From contig NC_080172.1 of NCBI RefSeq assembly GCF_950295315.1, positions 113,167,512 through 113,231,511 of the forward strand: a stretch of DNA of 64,000 bases, given 5' to 3'. Positions 32,705 through 43,537 of the stretch are shown piece by piece (position 1 is the stretch's first letter; each line of letters starts with the position of its first letter). The notes beneath the pieces are model-generated. The model did no database searches and was not told the origin of the DNA. It worked only from the letters and a program-made list of their open reading frames with translations. The position numbers and the translations under genes were made by a program. The DNA is from Erinaceus europaeus (taxonomy: Eukaryota > Chordata > Mammalia > Eulipotyphla > Erinaceidae).

Positions 32705-33019
32705 TTCTTATTTATTTATTTATTGCCTCCAGGGTTCTCGCTGGGGCTCAGTGCCAGCACTATGAATCCACAACACCTGGAAGCCATTTGTTTGTTTGTT
32801 TGTTTCTTTCTTTCTTTCTTTTTCTTCTGTTTTTAGATAGCACAGAAAGAAATCAAAAGAGAACAGGGAGACACACAAAGAGAGATAAAAAGAGATATGA
32901 GCAGACCTGTGTAACAGCTTGTGAAGTAGACCCCCTGCAGGTGGAGAACATGGGTTTGAACTTGGGTCCTTGCACTTGGTAATATGTGCACTTGACTGAG
33001 TATGCCACCACCTGCCCCC
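32705..33019 (-). mobile_element. SINE with extended 3' module
   Basis: 'gcctccagggttctcgctgg' module, a T(G/C) microsatellite, GA middle, 'gggtttgaacttgggtcc' and 'accacctgcccccc' head complement. Confidence 0.8.
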
Positions 33020-33221
33020 CTCCCTGAATATGTTTTCTACACTGAATATATTTTCTAATATTTCACTTCTCCATCAGCAAAAGTGCTACTGAGCCATAAG
33101 GGTTCCTTTTCCTCCATATACCTGTAATACTTTTCTTCATTTCCTGTTGGTCTGCTTCTAATTCTGCTTCTAAGACCCCTTCTGTTTTGATCATCACATT
33201 AGATTCGCTTGCATTGCTTAA

Positions 33222-33543
33222 TGCTGTGGTCTATTTACATAATCACTGCTTTACCTGAGACCTGCCCTGCCTACAGGGCATTGGTTTCATCCCCACTGGT
33301 TAGATGCAAGCTTGATACTTCCGAGTGCACATGCTTTTTCCTTCTCCCCACCCCCTATTGTACGTACTTCCTCTTCCGACCTTACACTTCCACCTGAGGA
33401 GATATAAAGGACAGGATTTTCTAATGAATAGACACTAGATAAATTTCACTGCATTCCCGCTCATCAATAAAGATTAAACTGCATTCCCAGATCGGTCATG
33501 AGTCCCTGGTCATCTCTCTTCCACCCTTGAAACTAGCCCTGCA
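33222..33543 (+). mobile_element. Retroviral LTR with tRNA-Lys primer-binding site
   Basis: About 320 bases starting with TG. It contains TATAAA at 33403-33408 and AATAAA at 33466-33471, and ends CTGCA. Two bases later, at 33546-33563, lies TGGCGCCCAAACAGGGAC, one mismatch from the primer-binding site for lysine tRNA used by betaretroviruses and lentiviruses. No gag is visible beyond it, so only the LTR and a few bases of leader remain. The start is the least certain boundary. Confidence 0.75.
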
Positions 33544-33545
33544 TC

Positions 33546-33563
33546 TGGCGCCCAAACAGGGAC
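33546..33563 (+). promoter_or_regulatory. Retroviral primer-binding site (tRNA-Lys type)
   Basis: Eighteen bases complementary to the 3' end of lysine tRNA with one substitution (G to A at position 9). It sits in the expected place, 2 bases after the LTR. Confidence 0.8.
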
Positions 33564-33631
33564 TGGCAATTTCCTACTTAGTCTCTACCAAATAACCTTC
33601 TATTGACAAAAAATATATATCTTTAATCTTA

Positions 33632-33800
33632 TTTTTAGAAATTTAATTATTTATTATGAGAGTGAGGGGAGAGAGAGAGAGAGACTACCAGAGTATCCTT
33701 CATCCTTGCCCTAAGTTAGCAGTAGGGATTAAAGCTGTAATTCCTAGGATCTCAGTCATACAAGTTCATGCTATAATTAGTGGAGCTATCTCCCCAGCTC
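33632..33800 (-). mobile_element. Family D SINE
   Basis: Minus-strand copy with head 'gagctggggagatagctcc', a B-box-like part, GA tract and A-rich tail. Distinct from families A-C. Confidence 0.55.
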
Positions 33801-33825
33801 AATCCAGGCTTATTGAAGTCCAGTA

Positions 33826-33979
33826 GTTTTTTTTTTTTAAGATTTTATTTGTTAATGAGAAAGATAGGAGGAGAGAGAAAGAATGAGACATCACTCTGGC
33901 ACACGTGCTGCCAGGGATCAAACTCAGGATCTCATGCTTGAGAGTCCAAAGCTTTATCACTGCACCACCTCCCGGACCA
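33826..33979 (-). mobile_element. Family D SINE, well kept
   Basis: On the minus strand: 'ggtccgggaggtggtgcagtg' head, 'gagtttgatccctggcagc' B box, 'tgccagagtgatgtctcatt', CT tract and AAAT tail. A fourth tRNA-like SINE type here. Confidence 0.65.
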
Positions 33980-33999
33980 CAAAGTCCAGTAGTATTAAC

Positions 34000-34682
34000 T
34001 GTGGGGAGAGAGAGGCCCACTGTCTGGAAAACATGGCCATTATCTCCATGAGAGTCTGAGAGGGTCGACCCTGAGCCCCCTTCTCACAGGAGGAGCGGTA
34101 GGCAGGTCCCCACTTGACCTCATGGTTTGATAAGGTGATGGAAAATTCCAGACTGGGGAATTTCTTGCACATGCTTCCTCATTCCCTTTGAACAAAGGCC
34201 ATAAGTTACGGCCAACTGAAACCCACCACAAACATCCTGGTTTTGCTTAACTGCCCCCCTTCCCCCCTGCCCTTAGGTGTTCATGATTTACCTTTAGAGA
34301 GAAGCCTACCTATGCATGGTGCGCTCGTGACCAGACCTTATGTGATAACTTCCCAGCAATGATCAAAGACTTAACCCTGTATTGTGTATGGCTTAATGAT
34401 TAGTAAGGTAACTTCCCAGTAACAACCAAATCGAAGACTTAACCCTGTTCTGTGTGTGGCTTAATGATTAGTAAATGACCTGTTCCTTCCCCTAACTGCT
34501 TGAGCATATCTGCTTGCTTGTACACCCAATAAATGAAACGTCTCCCTGAAGCTCTCCCGGGGGTTATGCTTTCTCTCCACACCCTCACCCTCATCAGCAT
34601 TCTCCCCAGGGCCTCTGAGGTGCCCCCTCTCCCCCTCCTCTATGGTCCCTGGCCAATGTGCAGAGGAGAACTGACCCCCACA
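34000..34682 (+). mobile_element. Class II solo LTR with internal tandem duplication
   Basis: The ends are TGTGGGG and CCCCACA, a 7-bp inverted repeat. Flanks are 'attaac' (33994-33999) and 'aataac' (34683-34688), a 6-bp duplication with one change. AATAAA lies at 34528-34533. A 63-base unit is present twice at 34346-34408 and 34409-34474. Six-base duplications are typical of class II (betaretrovirus-like) ERVs. No internal genes. Confidence 0.85.
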
Positions 34683-34689
34683 AATAACA

Positions 34690-35485
34690 GTCTCTTTGAG
34701 GCACATCAGAATTTAGGTAATGCTCTTCTCAAAACAACTTGTGCTGGTGGCCTCATTTGAAATCCAAACCCATATTGTGATTTTTGTTGTTGTTGTTATG
34801 GCAACACTCTACTGACTCTACGAAATCCTGTATTTGTTATCCTTTGCCACCTAGCAAATTACCCTGAAATAAACAGTAAGTAATAAGCCTTTAGCATTTC
34901 ACAGCTTTTGTCAGGTTGGAAATCAGGAGTAACTTAGCTGAATGATACTGGCTTCTGTGCCTCATGGTGTTACAGTCAAGAAGTCTGCCTGGTACATTAT
35001 CGGAAAGTGTGACTGTGGTTGGGGGCATTGTCCACAGGAGGAGCCACTAGCCCAGCCAGACCTTTGGGGGCTTTGTTTCCAAGATGGGATTCTTACTCTG
35101 GCTGGAAAGTTCAGCTGACAATTGGGAGAAAGTTTCAATTATTCACTGTGTGGCCTGCATGGATATTTTTATGGCATGACAGCTCAGCTCACTTGATTCA
35201 GAGTGCGAGATTCAAGAGAGAAAATGCAATGTTTTTCAATACCTAGCCTTAGAGGAACCCTCCAGTTCTGCAAGATTGTAAAGACTGTATAGTATTATAG
35301 ACTTTTACAGTGTGGAAGTAAATCATACCAAGGATGCAGATATGGATACCAGGTGGGTAAGACTCACTGCGAGTTTATCTTCCAGTCTGGCTATGATCTT
35401 CATTTTTTCTCATTTTGAATAAGCAGGTGTCAAATTTCAGGTCCCTAGGCCTGTTCATTAGCAATGTCCACTTAAAACGCTTAAA
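34690..35485. other. Unclassified segment
   Basis: No repeat or gene recognised. A plus frame at 35019-35246 has 75 codons and no domain. Confidence 0.4.
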
Positions 35486-35486
35486 A

Positions 35487-36010
35487 GAGCTGGGTGTTGG
35501 GCAGTAGCGCAGGTAGTTAAGCGCACCTGGCACAAAGCTCAAGGACCGCAGGAGAGTCGCTTCACAAGCAGTGAAGCAGGTCTGCCGGTGTCTTTCTCTC
35601 CCCTCTCTATCTTCCCCTCCTCTCTCCATTTCTTTCTGTCCTATCCAACAACGACGACAACAACAACAATAAAAACAACAAGGGCGGGAGTCCGGCGGTA
35701 GCTTAGCGGGTTAAGTTCACGTGGGGCAAAGCACAATGACCGAATTCAAGCCCCCGGCTCCCCACCTGCAGGGGCGTCGCTTCACAGGCGGTGAAGCAGG
35801 TCTGCAGGTGTCTGTCTTTCTCTCCTCCTCTCTGTCTTCCCCTCCTCTCTCTATTTCTCTCTGTCCTACCCAACAACAACGACATCAATAACAATAATAA
35901 CTACAACAACAATGGAAACAACATGGGCAACAAAAAGGAAATAAATATTTTTTAAAAAAACAAGGGCAACAAAAGGGAAAATAAATAGATAGAATAAAAA
36001 TTTTTAAAAA
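35487..36010 (+). mobile_element. Family A SINE, split by another family A SINE
   Basis: Head 'gggcagtagcgcaggtagttaagcg' and core run to 'acaacaagggc' at 35686. The tail resumes as 'aacaagggcaacaaaaggg' at about 35958. The intervening element is inserted within the tail. Confidence 0.85.
35687..35957 (+). mobile_element. Family A SINE, nested in same orientation
   Basis: Complete: 'gggagtccggcggtagcttagcgg' head, 'cccggctccccacctgcagg', core, CT region and CAA-rich tail. 'aacaagggc' is present on both sides, fixing this as the younger copy. Confidence 0.85.
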
Positions 36011-36091
36011 ATGCTCAGAGCTTAGATGAAAGGAAACCTGAATCAAATCACTTTTACTTTCTAAGGATTTTGTATGTGTAAATTGTTTTTG

Positions 36092-36426
36092 CCCCCAGGC
36101 AAAACATTTCTGGGGGTCATTACTTGCAGCAGGAATCCATTGCTCCTGGAGGCTTCCTCCATTTTGATTGCCCTTGTTGTTTTATCATTGTTGTGGTTAT
36201 TATTACTGTTGTTATTGATGACATTGTTGGATAAGATGGAGAGAAATGGAGAGTGGAGGGGAAGATAGAGAGGGGGAGAGAAAAACAAACACCTGCAGAC
36301 CTGCTTCACCGCCTGTGAAGCGACTCCCCTGCAGGTGGGTAGCTGGGCGCTTGAACCGGGATCCTTATGCGGGTCCTTGCGCTTTGCGCCTTGAGCGCTT
36401 AACTGGCTGCACTACTGTCTAGCCCC
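36092..36426 (-). mobile_element. Family A SINE, long form
   Basis: Minus-strand copy from the 'ccattgctcctggaggc' module through 'gtgaagcgactcccctgcagg' and 'gcgcttgaaccgggatcc' to 'ctgtctagccccc'. CpGs are retained in the head. Confidence 0.85.
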
Positions 36427-36694
36427 CGTGGGTGTAATTTTTATCTAGATGTCTAAATCACACAGCTATACATTTTCCTTGATTTTTCATATTTAATTAT
36501 CTCTTAATTTAGATAGAGTTTTAACTCTTTCATCCTCTACTACTCAAATGTATACACATCTGTAATACACTTTAGTTAGCTCAGTGTTCAGTAGTAAGAA
36601 TGTAAATACAAATAATGGCAAGCATGTAATATAATTTCTGTTATTTCCTTGTACTTATTTGTAGATTACATATAAGAGTTTACAATAGTACTTT
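36427..36694. other. Unclassified AT-rich segment
   Basis: No repeat or gene recognised. Confidence 0.35.
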
Positions 36695-37575
36695 TAATTA
36701 ATTAATGTAATGTACAAGATTGTAGGATAAGAGAGGTACAATTCACACAATTCCTACTAGCCGAGTTCCATATCCCATCCCCTCCCTTGAAAGCCTTCCT
36801 ATTCTTTATTCCTCAGTGTATGGACCCAGGAGCATTATGGGGTACAGAAGGTGGAAGGTCTGGCTTCTGTACCGCTTCCTTGCTGAAAATGAGTGTTGGT
36901 AGGTTGATCCATATTCCCAGCATGTTTCTGTGTTTCCCTACTGGGGCAGGGTTCCTGAGAAGTGGGGTTCCAGGGTAAATTGGTGAGATTGTCTGTCCAG
37001 TTAAATCAGGTTGGCGTCATAGTAGCATCGGCAACTTGGGAGCTGAAAAAGCATTAAGACATAAAGCAGAACAAATTCTTTAATAATCAGGAACCTAAAG
37101 ATAAGACTATAGCAGAAGATATTTGGGGTCTCCATTTTGGAAAAGGCTAGTAGGTCTATTTTAGGTATATTCCAAGGGCTCATGACTTCACTAATTTTTG
37201 CCTGAGCCGGACAGCTAACATGCAGTTGGGCTAAAGGTATTGTCAGGGGGGATGGTGTCAGAGTTGGAAATGGGACTAGAAAGCTGGATCAGGGAAGAGT
37301 AGCTGCTTCCAATTATGGGAAAATTATATAAATATTGTCGACGGTAAACCCTATCGATTTGATCTGGGACCCATATTTAGCACAGGCGCCTGTGTAATTT
37401 CTATGTAACCTGTAGGTCTGAGCTCCCATTCTGTGGTCATAGCTAAGAACATTCTAGGCCGCATTCATTGCAGGACCCATCTTCCTCAAGTGGCAGAGTG
37501 TGTTGACCCAACCTCCCTTCAGAGAATGGGGCAGTCCCTACCAATGTTGACCCACATTGAGGGCAAGTATTTCTT
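36695..37575 (-). mobile_element. L1-type 3' region
   Basis: Landmarks from 'tgtaatgtacaagattgtagg' through 'gacccatatttagcacagg' to 'gacccacattgagggcaag', in the same order as 13497-14780. Confidence 0.75.
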
Positions 37576-37579
37576 GGTT

Positions 37580-37741
37580 TAGTTTTCTTTCTTTTCTATC
37601 TCCCTTTCTCTCTTTCTTTCTCTCTTCTTTCTTTCATAGAGTACTGATCAGCTCTGCCTTATGGTGATGCAGAGGATTAAACCTGGGACTTCATGAGAGT
37701 CTGTTTGCATAACCGTTATTCTATATACCACCAGCCTAGTT
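37580..37741 (-). mobile_element. Family C SINE
   Basis: 'agtactgatcagctctgcc', 'gattaaacctgggacttcatg' and 'gcataaccgttattctat' are the reverse of the family C head and body. Confidence 0.65.
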
Positions 37742-37745
37742 TTCT

Positions 37746-37950
37746 TTTTTAAAACTATTGTCTTAGTGATTTAATAATGGTTTATAAGATCGTAAGACTA
37801 CAAGGATATAGTTCCACAGCATACACACTAACACAGTCCTGTGTCCTGCCCCCTATCCCATACCTCTCCCTACTCCTTCCTCCCAAGGATCACTACCATA
37901 GTTTTCACAAAGTCTCAGAAATGCTTTGACACTCTCTTTCAAAAAGAGTT
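37746..37950 (-). mobile_element. Old L1 3' fragment
   Basis: 'gtgatttaataatggtttataag' and 'cacaaagtctcagaaatgc' match the second subtype of antisense L1 3' ends (compare 60360-60900). Confidence 0.55.
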
Positions 37951-37956
37951 AATATG

Positions 37957-38258
37957 TTGAGGAGTTGGGCGGTAACACAAATGGTTAAGCTCAGGTGGTG
38001 CAAAGCACAAGGACAGAAGGACCAACATAAGGATCCAGGTTCCAGCCCCTGGCTCCCCACCTGCAGGGGAGTTGCTTCAACAAGTGGTGAAGCAGTTCTG
38101 CAGGTGTCTATCTTTCTCTCCCCCTCTCTATCTTCCCCTCCTCTCTCTATTTCTCTCTGTCCTATCCAACAACAACAACATTAATTGTAACTACAACAAT
38201 AAAACAAGGGCAACAAAAGGGAATGAATAATAAATATATTTTTAAAGCTTTTTAAAAA
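37957..38258 (+). mobile_element. Family A SINE with imperfect duplication
   Basis: Head 'gagttgggcggtaacacaaat', linker with a duplicated 'aggac', core, CT region and 'acaagggcaacaaaaggg' tail. Flanks 'aaaaagagttaatatg' and 'aaaaagagtgaatgtg' differ at 2 of 16 positions. Confidence 0.85.
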
Positions 38259-38629
38259 AAGAGTGAATGTGTTTCCGTTCTTGATATTGTAGGTATGTGT
38301 GAAACCATACAGTAGTTGTCTTTCAGATAAATGCCAAGTCATTTGGTGACAGATACAAACTATAGCAACAATATTACTTGAATACAAACAACAAATTAAA
38401 GAACATCAAGCTATTATATATGATAAGAAGGATAAAGAACAACCAAAAATGTGTTACACATTATTTAATAAAATAATTATTTAATTCAATAATTAAATAC
38501 AATAATTATTATATTACATATTATTTAATAAACCATAGAGGATTGTATGCATATAAATGTGCTGTGTGTGACAAGTATTATACATATGATTTATATATAT
38601 ATATATATGATATATAAACACATCTGAGA

Positions 38630-38850
38630 GTCTTTATTTTTTAAATTTTTTATTATCTTTATTGGATAGAGACAGCCAGAAATCGAGAGGCAAGGGGGAG
38701 ATAGAGAGGGAGAGACAGAGAGATACCTGTAGCCCTGATCTGCCACTTGTGAAGCTTTCCCCCCTGCAGTTGGGGATTGAGGGTGCTAATCCAGGTCCTT
38801 GGGCATTGTAATTTGTAGTTAACCATGTAGGTCATTGACAGCCCCTAAGA
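38630..38850 (-). mobile_element. Family B SINE
   Basis: 'ttggatagagacagccagaaatc', 'gaagctttcccccctgcag' and 'aaccatgtaggtcattgac' in minus-strand order. Confidence 0.8.
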
Positions 38851-39790
38851 GAGTCTTTCTTAAATGGGCCTTGTTTCACCATTCTTTCTTAAGCATCTCC
38901 TGCCCATTTCATCCCTTTTTATACTTTAAAGTTGTCTCTCATTTCCATGATGTGCGTTTTCTGTGCATCATCTTGTTGAGAGTTAAGTGTTCCTTGTTTC
39001 TCTGTGGTACTAACTCTTGCAAGGCAGGTCTGGTCATGGCAAAAGTCTTTAGGTTTTGTCTGCATTATGGTTACCTGATGTCCCTTAAACAGAGAACTGG
39101 TCTTGGGGTGTGTGTGTGGGGGGGGGGGGGCAGCAGATATCCCACACTTCCTTCTCTTCCTGAAATGATTCCTAAAAGGAACTCTGCTGTGAGGTCAAAG
39201 TCATTTTTCTTGCCTGTAGGGCCCTGATCAACTGGGCTTCTATGGCAGCTGAGACACCTTCGAGTTTGATAGGCTTCCCTGACACTACATTCCTTGGTTT
39301 CTCTCCATGATTTCCTTGAGTTTGCTCAGAGCCTGTGGCTTCCACAGCTCTAAATGGCAGATCAGAGCCATTTAATTAATTTTATTTAATTAATAAATCT
39401 GCCGTGTCAGTTTGAAGCAATTGCAAATATGGCACTCACTGGAATGTGATGTCATATTATTGTTTGAGTCCTTCTGTTCCTCGCCTCCTGTTCCAGCTGT
39501 CTGCAAGCAATCAACAACATAGTGATGTTTCTTTTCTCTTCCTCTTTTCTTTTTTCTCTTCTTCTCTTTTCTTTCTTTTGACCAGAAATCTTGGCTGTTC
39601 TCTGAGATCTGTTGAGTTAGTTTGCTATAAAATCTGTTTTTCACCAGAGAGCCAAGTTTCTGTGACTAAGTTATTACAGCTCTGCCCCAGAACCTTGGTT
39701 TAGTTTTCTTTGAATCTAGTGATAATTAGTTTCAAAATTTTTCTCCTTATCTAAAATTTTCTTAGTAATTTTTAACAGTGGGGATTTTTT
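38851..39790. other. Repeat-poor block
   Basis: Unclassified except a G-run (39118-39130) and a polypyrimidine stretch (39530-39580). The 130-codon plus frame at 38835-39227 starts within a SINE, crosses the G-run and has no domain. Confidence 0.4.
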
Positions 39791-39794
39791 ATAT

Positions 39795-39935
39795 TTTATT
39801 TTTAATTTCTTTATTGGAGGAGTAATGGTTTATAGTCGACAGTGAAGTACAGTAATTTGTCCATATGTAACATTTCTAAGTTTTCCACATAACGATTCAA
39901 CCTCCACTAGGTCCTCCTTTGCATTAGGAATTTTA
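39795..39935 (-). mobile_element. L1 3' end
   Basis: 'tttctttattggaggagtaatgg', 'gacagtgaagtacagtaa' and 'gttttccacataacgattcaacc' are the antisense 3' end family. Confidence 0.75.
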
Positions 39936-40104
39936 TTGCAGCTTCAAGAGACCTTGAGCCTGAACCACCCATCAAAGCCTCTCCCAGATTAATGAATATC
40001 AGAAACTATGAGACAGTAAATGTTAATGGCTTCATGCTCCCAAATTTAAACATCATTTATTAGGCAGCAATAAATAACTGGTAGAGGAAGTTTCCCCTCT
40101 CCTT

Positions 40105-40627
40105 TTATTTATTTATTTTGCCTCCAGGGTTATTGTCGGGCTCAGTGCCTGCACTAGAATCCACTGCTCCCGGAGGCTATTTTTTTTCCTTTTTGTTGTT
40201 TGTTCCTTTTTTTTAAAAAATTGTTGTTGTAGTTATTGTTGTTAATGTTATTATTGTTGGATAGGACAGAGAGAAATAGAGAGAGGAGGGGAAGACAGAG
40301 AGGGGGAGAGAAAGATAGACACCTGCAGATCTGCTTCACCACACCTGAAGCGACTCCCCTGCAGGTGGGGAGCCCAGGCTCGAACTAGGATCCCTACGCC
40401 GGTCCTTGGCTTTGCACCACATGTGCTTAACCCGTGGACAGAGAGAAATGGAGAGAGGAGGGTAAGACAGAGAGGGGGAGAGAAAGACAGACACCTGCAG
40501 ACCTGCTTCACTGCTTGTGATGCAACTCCCCTGCAGGTGGGGAGCCGGGGTCTTGAACTGGGATCCTTATGCCAGTCCTTGCACTTTGCGCCAGTGCACT
40601 TTACCTGCTGCGCTACCTCCCAACCAC
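40105..40627 (-). mobile_element. Two family A SINEs, tandem or nested
   Basis: A long-form copy (40105-40435) is followed at once by a second copy that begins at 'ggacagagagaaatggagag' and ends 'gcgctacctcccaaccacc'. The second lacks its tail region. The first may have inserted at the 'ttggata/ggacagag' point of the second. Confidence 0.75.
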
Positions 40628-40664
40628 CCTTTTATTTTAATTTGTTTCTCTTTGGTAATCTGTA

Positions 40665-41010
40665 AAAAATTCTTTGTTATTTAATAGTGATTCACAAGAT
40701 TATAAAAGAATAAGATAGAACTCTACACTACTCCTACCACCAAAGTTCTGTGCCCTTCCACCCCCATCCAAGGTAACCACTATAACTATCAAAGCCATAG
40801 ATAAGAACTGAGATTATGTATATTCTTTTTTCAAGTTCATGCATTTCAATTCTATATATTCCACTAATCCTGTAGTTGTCTTTCACGTCGTTGCTTACCT
40901 CTCTAAGTATAATTACCATCAGTTCCATTCGTTTTGTCCCAAAGAACACAATAGTCTTTTTTTTTTAACTGTGGAGTAGTATTCCACTGAACATATATCC
41001 CATGGCTTTT
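40665..41010 (-). mobile_element. L1 fragment (ORF2 end and 3' UTR)
   Basis: 'tttaatagtgattcacaag', 'cctctaagtataattaccatc', 'cattcgttttgtccc' and 'gtggagtagtattccac' follow antisense L1 order. Confidence 0.65.
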
Positions 41011-41263
41011 TTCTGCCTTCTCTTTTTTCTTCTCTACCTCTTCTTCCTCCTTCTTTTTCAGTATATGTAAGACTCAAATGAATAATATTTATTTCATTGT
41101 TAAACTCTCCCCCCCAATTTTAAGCATTCTTTATACTTTTTATTTTCCAATGTTTAAACTTTTAATCAGGGAAATGAGAAGGCACAAACCAGAGAAGCAC
41201 ATAGGTCATTTAAACAAAGATGGCTGACTCCATGTGGAAGCTGATGCCCATTCCCCCCCCCTT

Positions 41264-41375
41264 TTTTCTTTATTGGAAGAGTAATGGTTTATAGTCAACC
41301 ATAAAATAAAGTAATGTGTCCATGTGTAAGCTCTCTCAGTTTTCCACATAATGGTTCAACCTCCTCTAGGTGATA
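41264..41375 (-). mobile_element. L1 3' end
   Basis: 'tttctttattggaagagtaatgg' to 'gttttccacataatggttcaacc', nearly the same as 39795-39935. Confidence 0.75.
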
Positions 41376-41715
41376 CTCTTTGATTCTAATTTCAGAAGTT
41401 TCAAGATGATTTGCCTTATATGAATACTAGTAGTAATCATTTTTATTTCTGTGAAATCTGTTTTCTCTACTTTTATTCTTCCTCTTTTCTTTCTTCTCCT
41501 TCCTTCTTTCCTTTACTTCACCCCTTTGCCACCTCCCTAGCCCCCCCCCTCTCTGTGTGTGTCTCTCTCTCTCAACATCAAAGTGTTTTTCTCATAAACC
41601 AAGTGACCACTTCCTGATAGTTCAGAGGAGACAACCAAGTGTTCTGACTGGGCAACTCATTGTAAGCTAACAGCTCACCTGACAAGTAGACTGTTTTACC
41701 ACATAGGCCATAGAG
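41376..41715. other. Unclassified segment
   Basis: Pyrimidine-rich at 41478-41580. No gene recognised. Confidence 0.35.
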
Positions 41716-41757
41716 CTTCAAGTCTGGGGGGAAAGCCTTTTGTGCTGTTGTGTCTCC

Positions 41758-41914
41758 ATCTCTCTCCCTCTCCGTCTCCCCCTCCCCCTCCCCCTCCCCT
41801 TCCCCCTCTCCCTCTCCCTCTCCCTCTCCCTCTCTCCCTCTCCCTCTCTCCCTCTCCCTCTCTTCCTCTCCCTCTCCCTCTTTCTCTTCCTCTCCCTCCC
41901 CCCCCCTCTCTCTC
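41758..41914 (+). repeat. (CTCCCT)n polypyrimidine array
   Basis: About 155 bases of C and T in CTCCCT-like units. All open frames across it are RE/GR or LS/PL runs. Confidence 0.95.
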
Positions 41915-41919
41915 TGAAA

Positions 41920-42565
41920 GAGTTAACCAAGATTGGTGAAGCTCTGACAACAACCAAAAACAAAATTAGTATTAGGTAATCTGGCTGTTACATTTCATTG
42001 ATGAATTCATAATCTGTAGCTCTTGTTAACTGACTCATTCATCAGCTGGAGCTTATACCTCAGGTATAATCATCCCACCTGGTATTGACCTGGATTCAGA
42101 TTCAGACTCAACCCCTAATTGTGTGATATTAGGAATGTAACTTAACCCCTCTGTGACTTAACTGTCTCATATATAACATGAGGAATATCAGTACAGTCAA
42201 TATACACCTGCGAATAGTATTGTTATAGAGATTAAATAATATACATAAAAACTTGAAATGATTTTCTAGTATGAAGTAAAGACTAAATTTGTTTGTGACT
42301 TAGTTTCCTGTATAACTTTACAGTGCCGGCGAAGAATGTTCTTTAATGAATCATTACTGTTTACCAGGAATTAATGACAATTTCTATTATTTAAATCAAA
42401 TAGTGCAAGATTTCAACGTGTCTGTATTTTAGTCTATGTCTCATTCTCTTGCAAGACTTTGACCCATGACTTTCCCCTTTTGTTTGGAAGAGGGAAATTC
42501 TCTTCTTTAAAATGATTACAAATTACCTAAATGTTTCCCCTCTAATATCAGACACAGTTATAGTC
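41920..42565 (+). mobile_element. MIR-like ancient SINE within unclassified DNA
   Basis: 42105-42290: 'gtgatattaggaatgtaac', 'taacccctctgtgacttaac', 'aacatgaggaatatcagtac' and 'agagattaaataatatacat' follow the MIR order ('ggcaagttacttaacctctctg', 'aaaatggggataata', 'gaggattaaatg'). The rest is unclassified. Confidence 0.6.
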
Positions 42566-42569
42566 TATT

Positions 42570-42715
42570 TCTTTTTTTTTTTTTTTTTTAAGTTGAACAT
42601 TGATCAGCTTGGGTTTATGGTGGTGCATGGGACTGAACCTGGGACTTTAGAGTCTTAGGCATAAGAGTCTCTTTGCTTAACCATTATGCTATCTACCCCT
42701 GCCAATGATAGTCTA
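42570..42715 (-). mobile_element. Family C SINE
   Basis: T-run, 'gatcagcttgggtttatggtgg', 'gggactgaacctgggactttag' and 'cttaaccattatgctatctacc'. Reverse of the family C head and body; the clearest copy of that family. Confidence 0.75.
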
Positions 42716-42811
42716 TAAAAGAGCACTTGATATGATCCCCAAAGAAACTAAACACTCTTGGAAGTACGCTTGGTTTTTGAAATCTTTTTATTTTTATTTA
42801 TTTTTTGGAGC

Positions 42812-43265
42812 ATTTTTTTTATTTAAGAAAGGAGACATTAACAAAACCATAGGATAGGAGGGGTACAACTCCACACAATTCCCACCACCCAGTCTCCATA
42901 TCCCATCCCCTCCCCTGATAGCTTTCCCATTTTCTATCCCTCTGGGAGCATGGACCGAGGGTCATTGTGGGTTGCAGGAGGTGGAAGGTCTGGCTTCTGT
43001 AATTGCTTCCCCGCTGAACATGGGCATTGACTGGTTGATACATACTCCCAGTCTGCCTCTCTCTTTCCCTAGTAGGGTGGGGCTCTGGGGAAGCAGAGCT
43101 CCAGGACACATTGATGGGGTCTACAGTCCAGGGAAGTCTGGTCGGCATCATGCTGGCATCCAGAACCTGGTGGCTGAAAAGAGAGTTAACATACAAAGCC
43201 AAACAAATTGTTGAACATTCATGAACCTAAAGGCTGGAATAGTGCAGATGAAGTGTTGGGGAGTC
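42812..43265 (-). mobile_element. L1-type 3' region
   Basis: 'tatttaagaaaggagacattaac' end through the full landmark set to 'gcagatgaagtgttgggga'. The 127-codon minus frame inside is repeat sequence. Confidence 0.75.
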
Positions 43266-43385
43266 CTCTCTGCTGGGCTCTGTGTGGTCAAGAAACTTAA
43301 TGAATGTGTATTGACTAGCTAATCTGTTGTTAGAATGGCATCTGATGAAGTTCTTGCTGAGGCTGTTCTGTGGACAGAAGCCTAG

Positions 43386-43505
43386 GGCTGGGTGGTTGCT
43401 GCACCTTGTTAAGTGTGGTGTTACAATGCTTAGACACCTGGGTTCCAGCCCCAGGTCCCTGTGCCATGTATCATGTGAGCTCAACCAGATGTGCCAACAC
43501 CTGGC
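43386..43505. mobile_element. Short inverted pair of SINE heads
   Basis: A plus-strand head ('gggctgggtggttgctgcacc ... gggttccagcccca') runs into a minus-strand head ('tgagctcaaccagatgtgcc ... cctggccc'). No core or tail. Like 23778-24070, this suggests an inversion-type rearrangement. Confidence 0.5.
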
Positions 43506-43537
43506 CCATATATACTTAGGGCATTGTTAAAATTCCT

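Noticed and set aside
38455..38535. AT-rich palindromic stretch as an origin or matrix attachment site
   Set aside because: Only low-complexity TTAAT/AATAA words; no defined motif separates it from background.
38835..39227. 130-codon plus frame
   Set aside because: It starts in a SINE, crosses a G-run and shows no recognisable fold or motif.
41696..41979. Four overlapping 65-85 codon frames on both strands
   Set aside because: All are translations of the CTCCCT array: RE/GR or LP/LS runs.
42819..43202. 127-codon minus frame repeated in similar form at 7100, 7356, 13621 and 22218
   Set aside because: The similar peptides come from homologous L1-type 3' regions. The frame breaks at different points in each copy, as expected of non-coding repeats.
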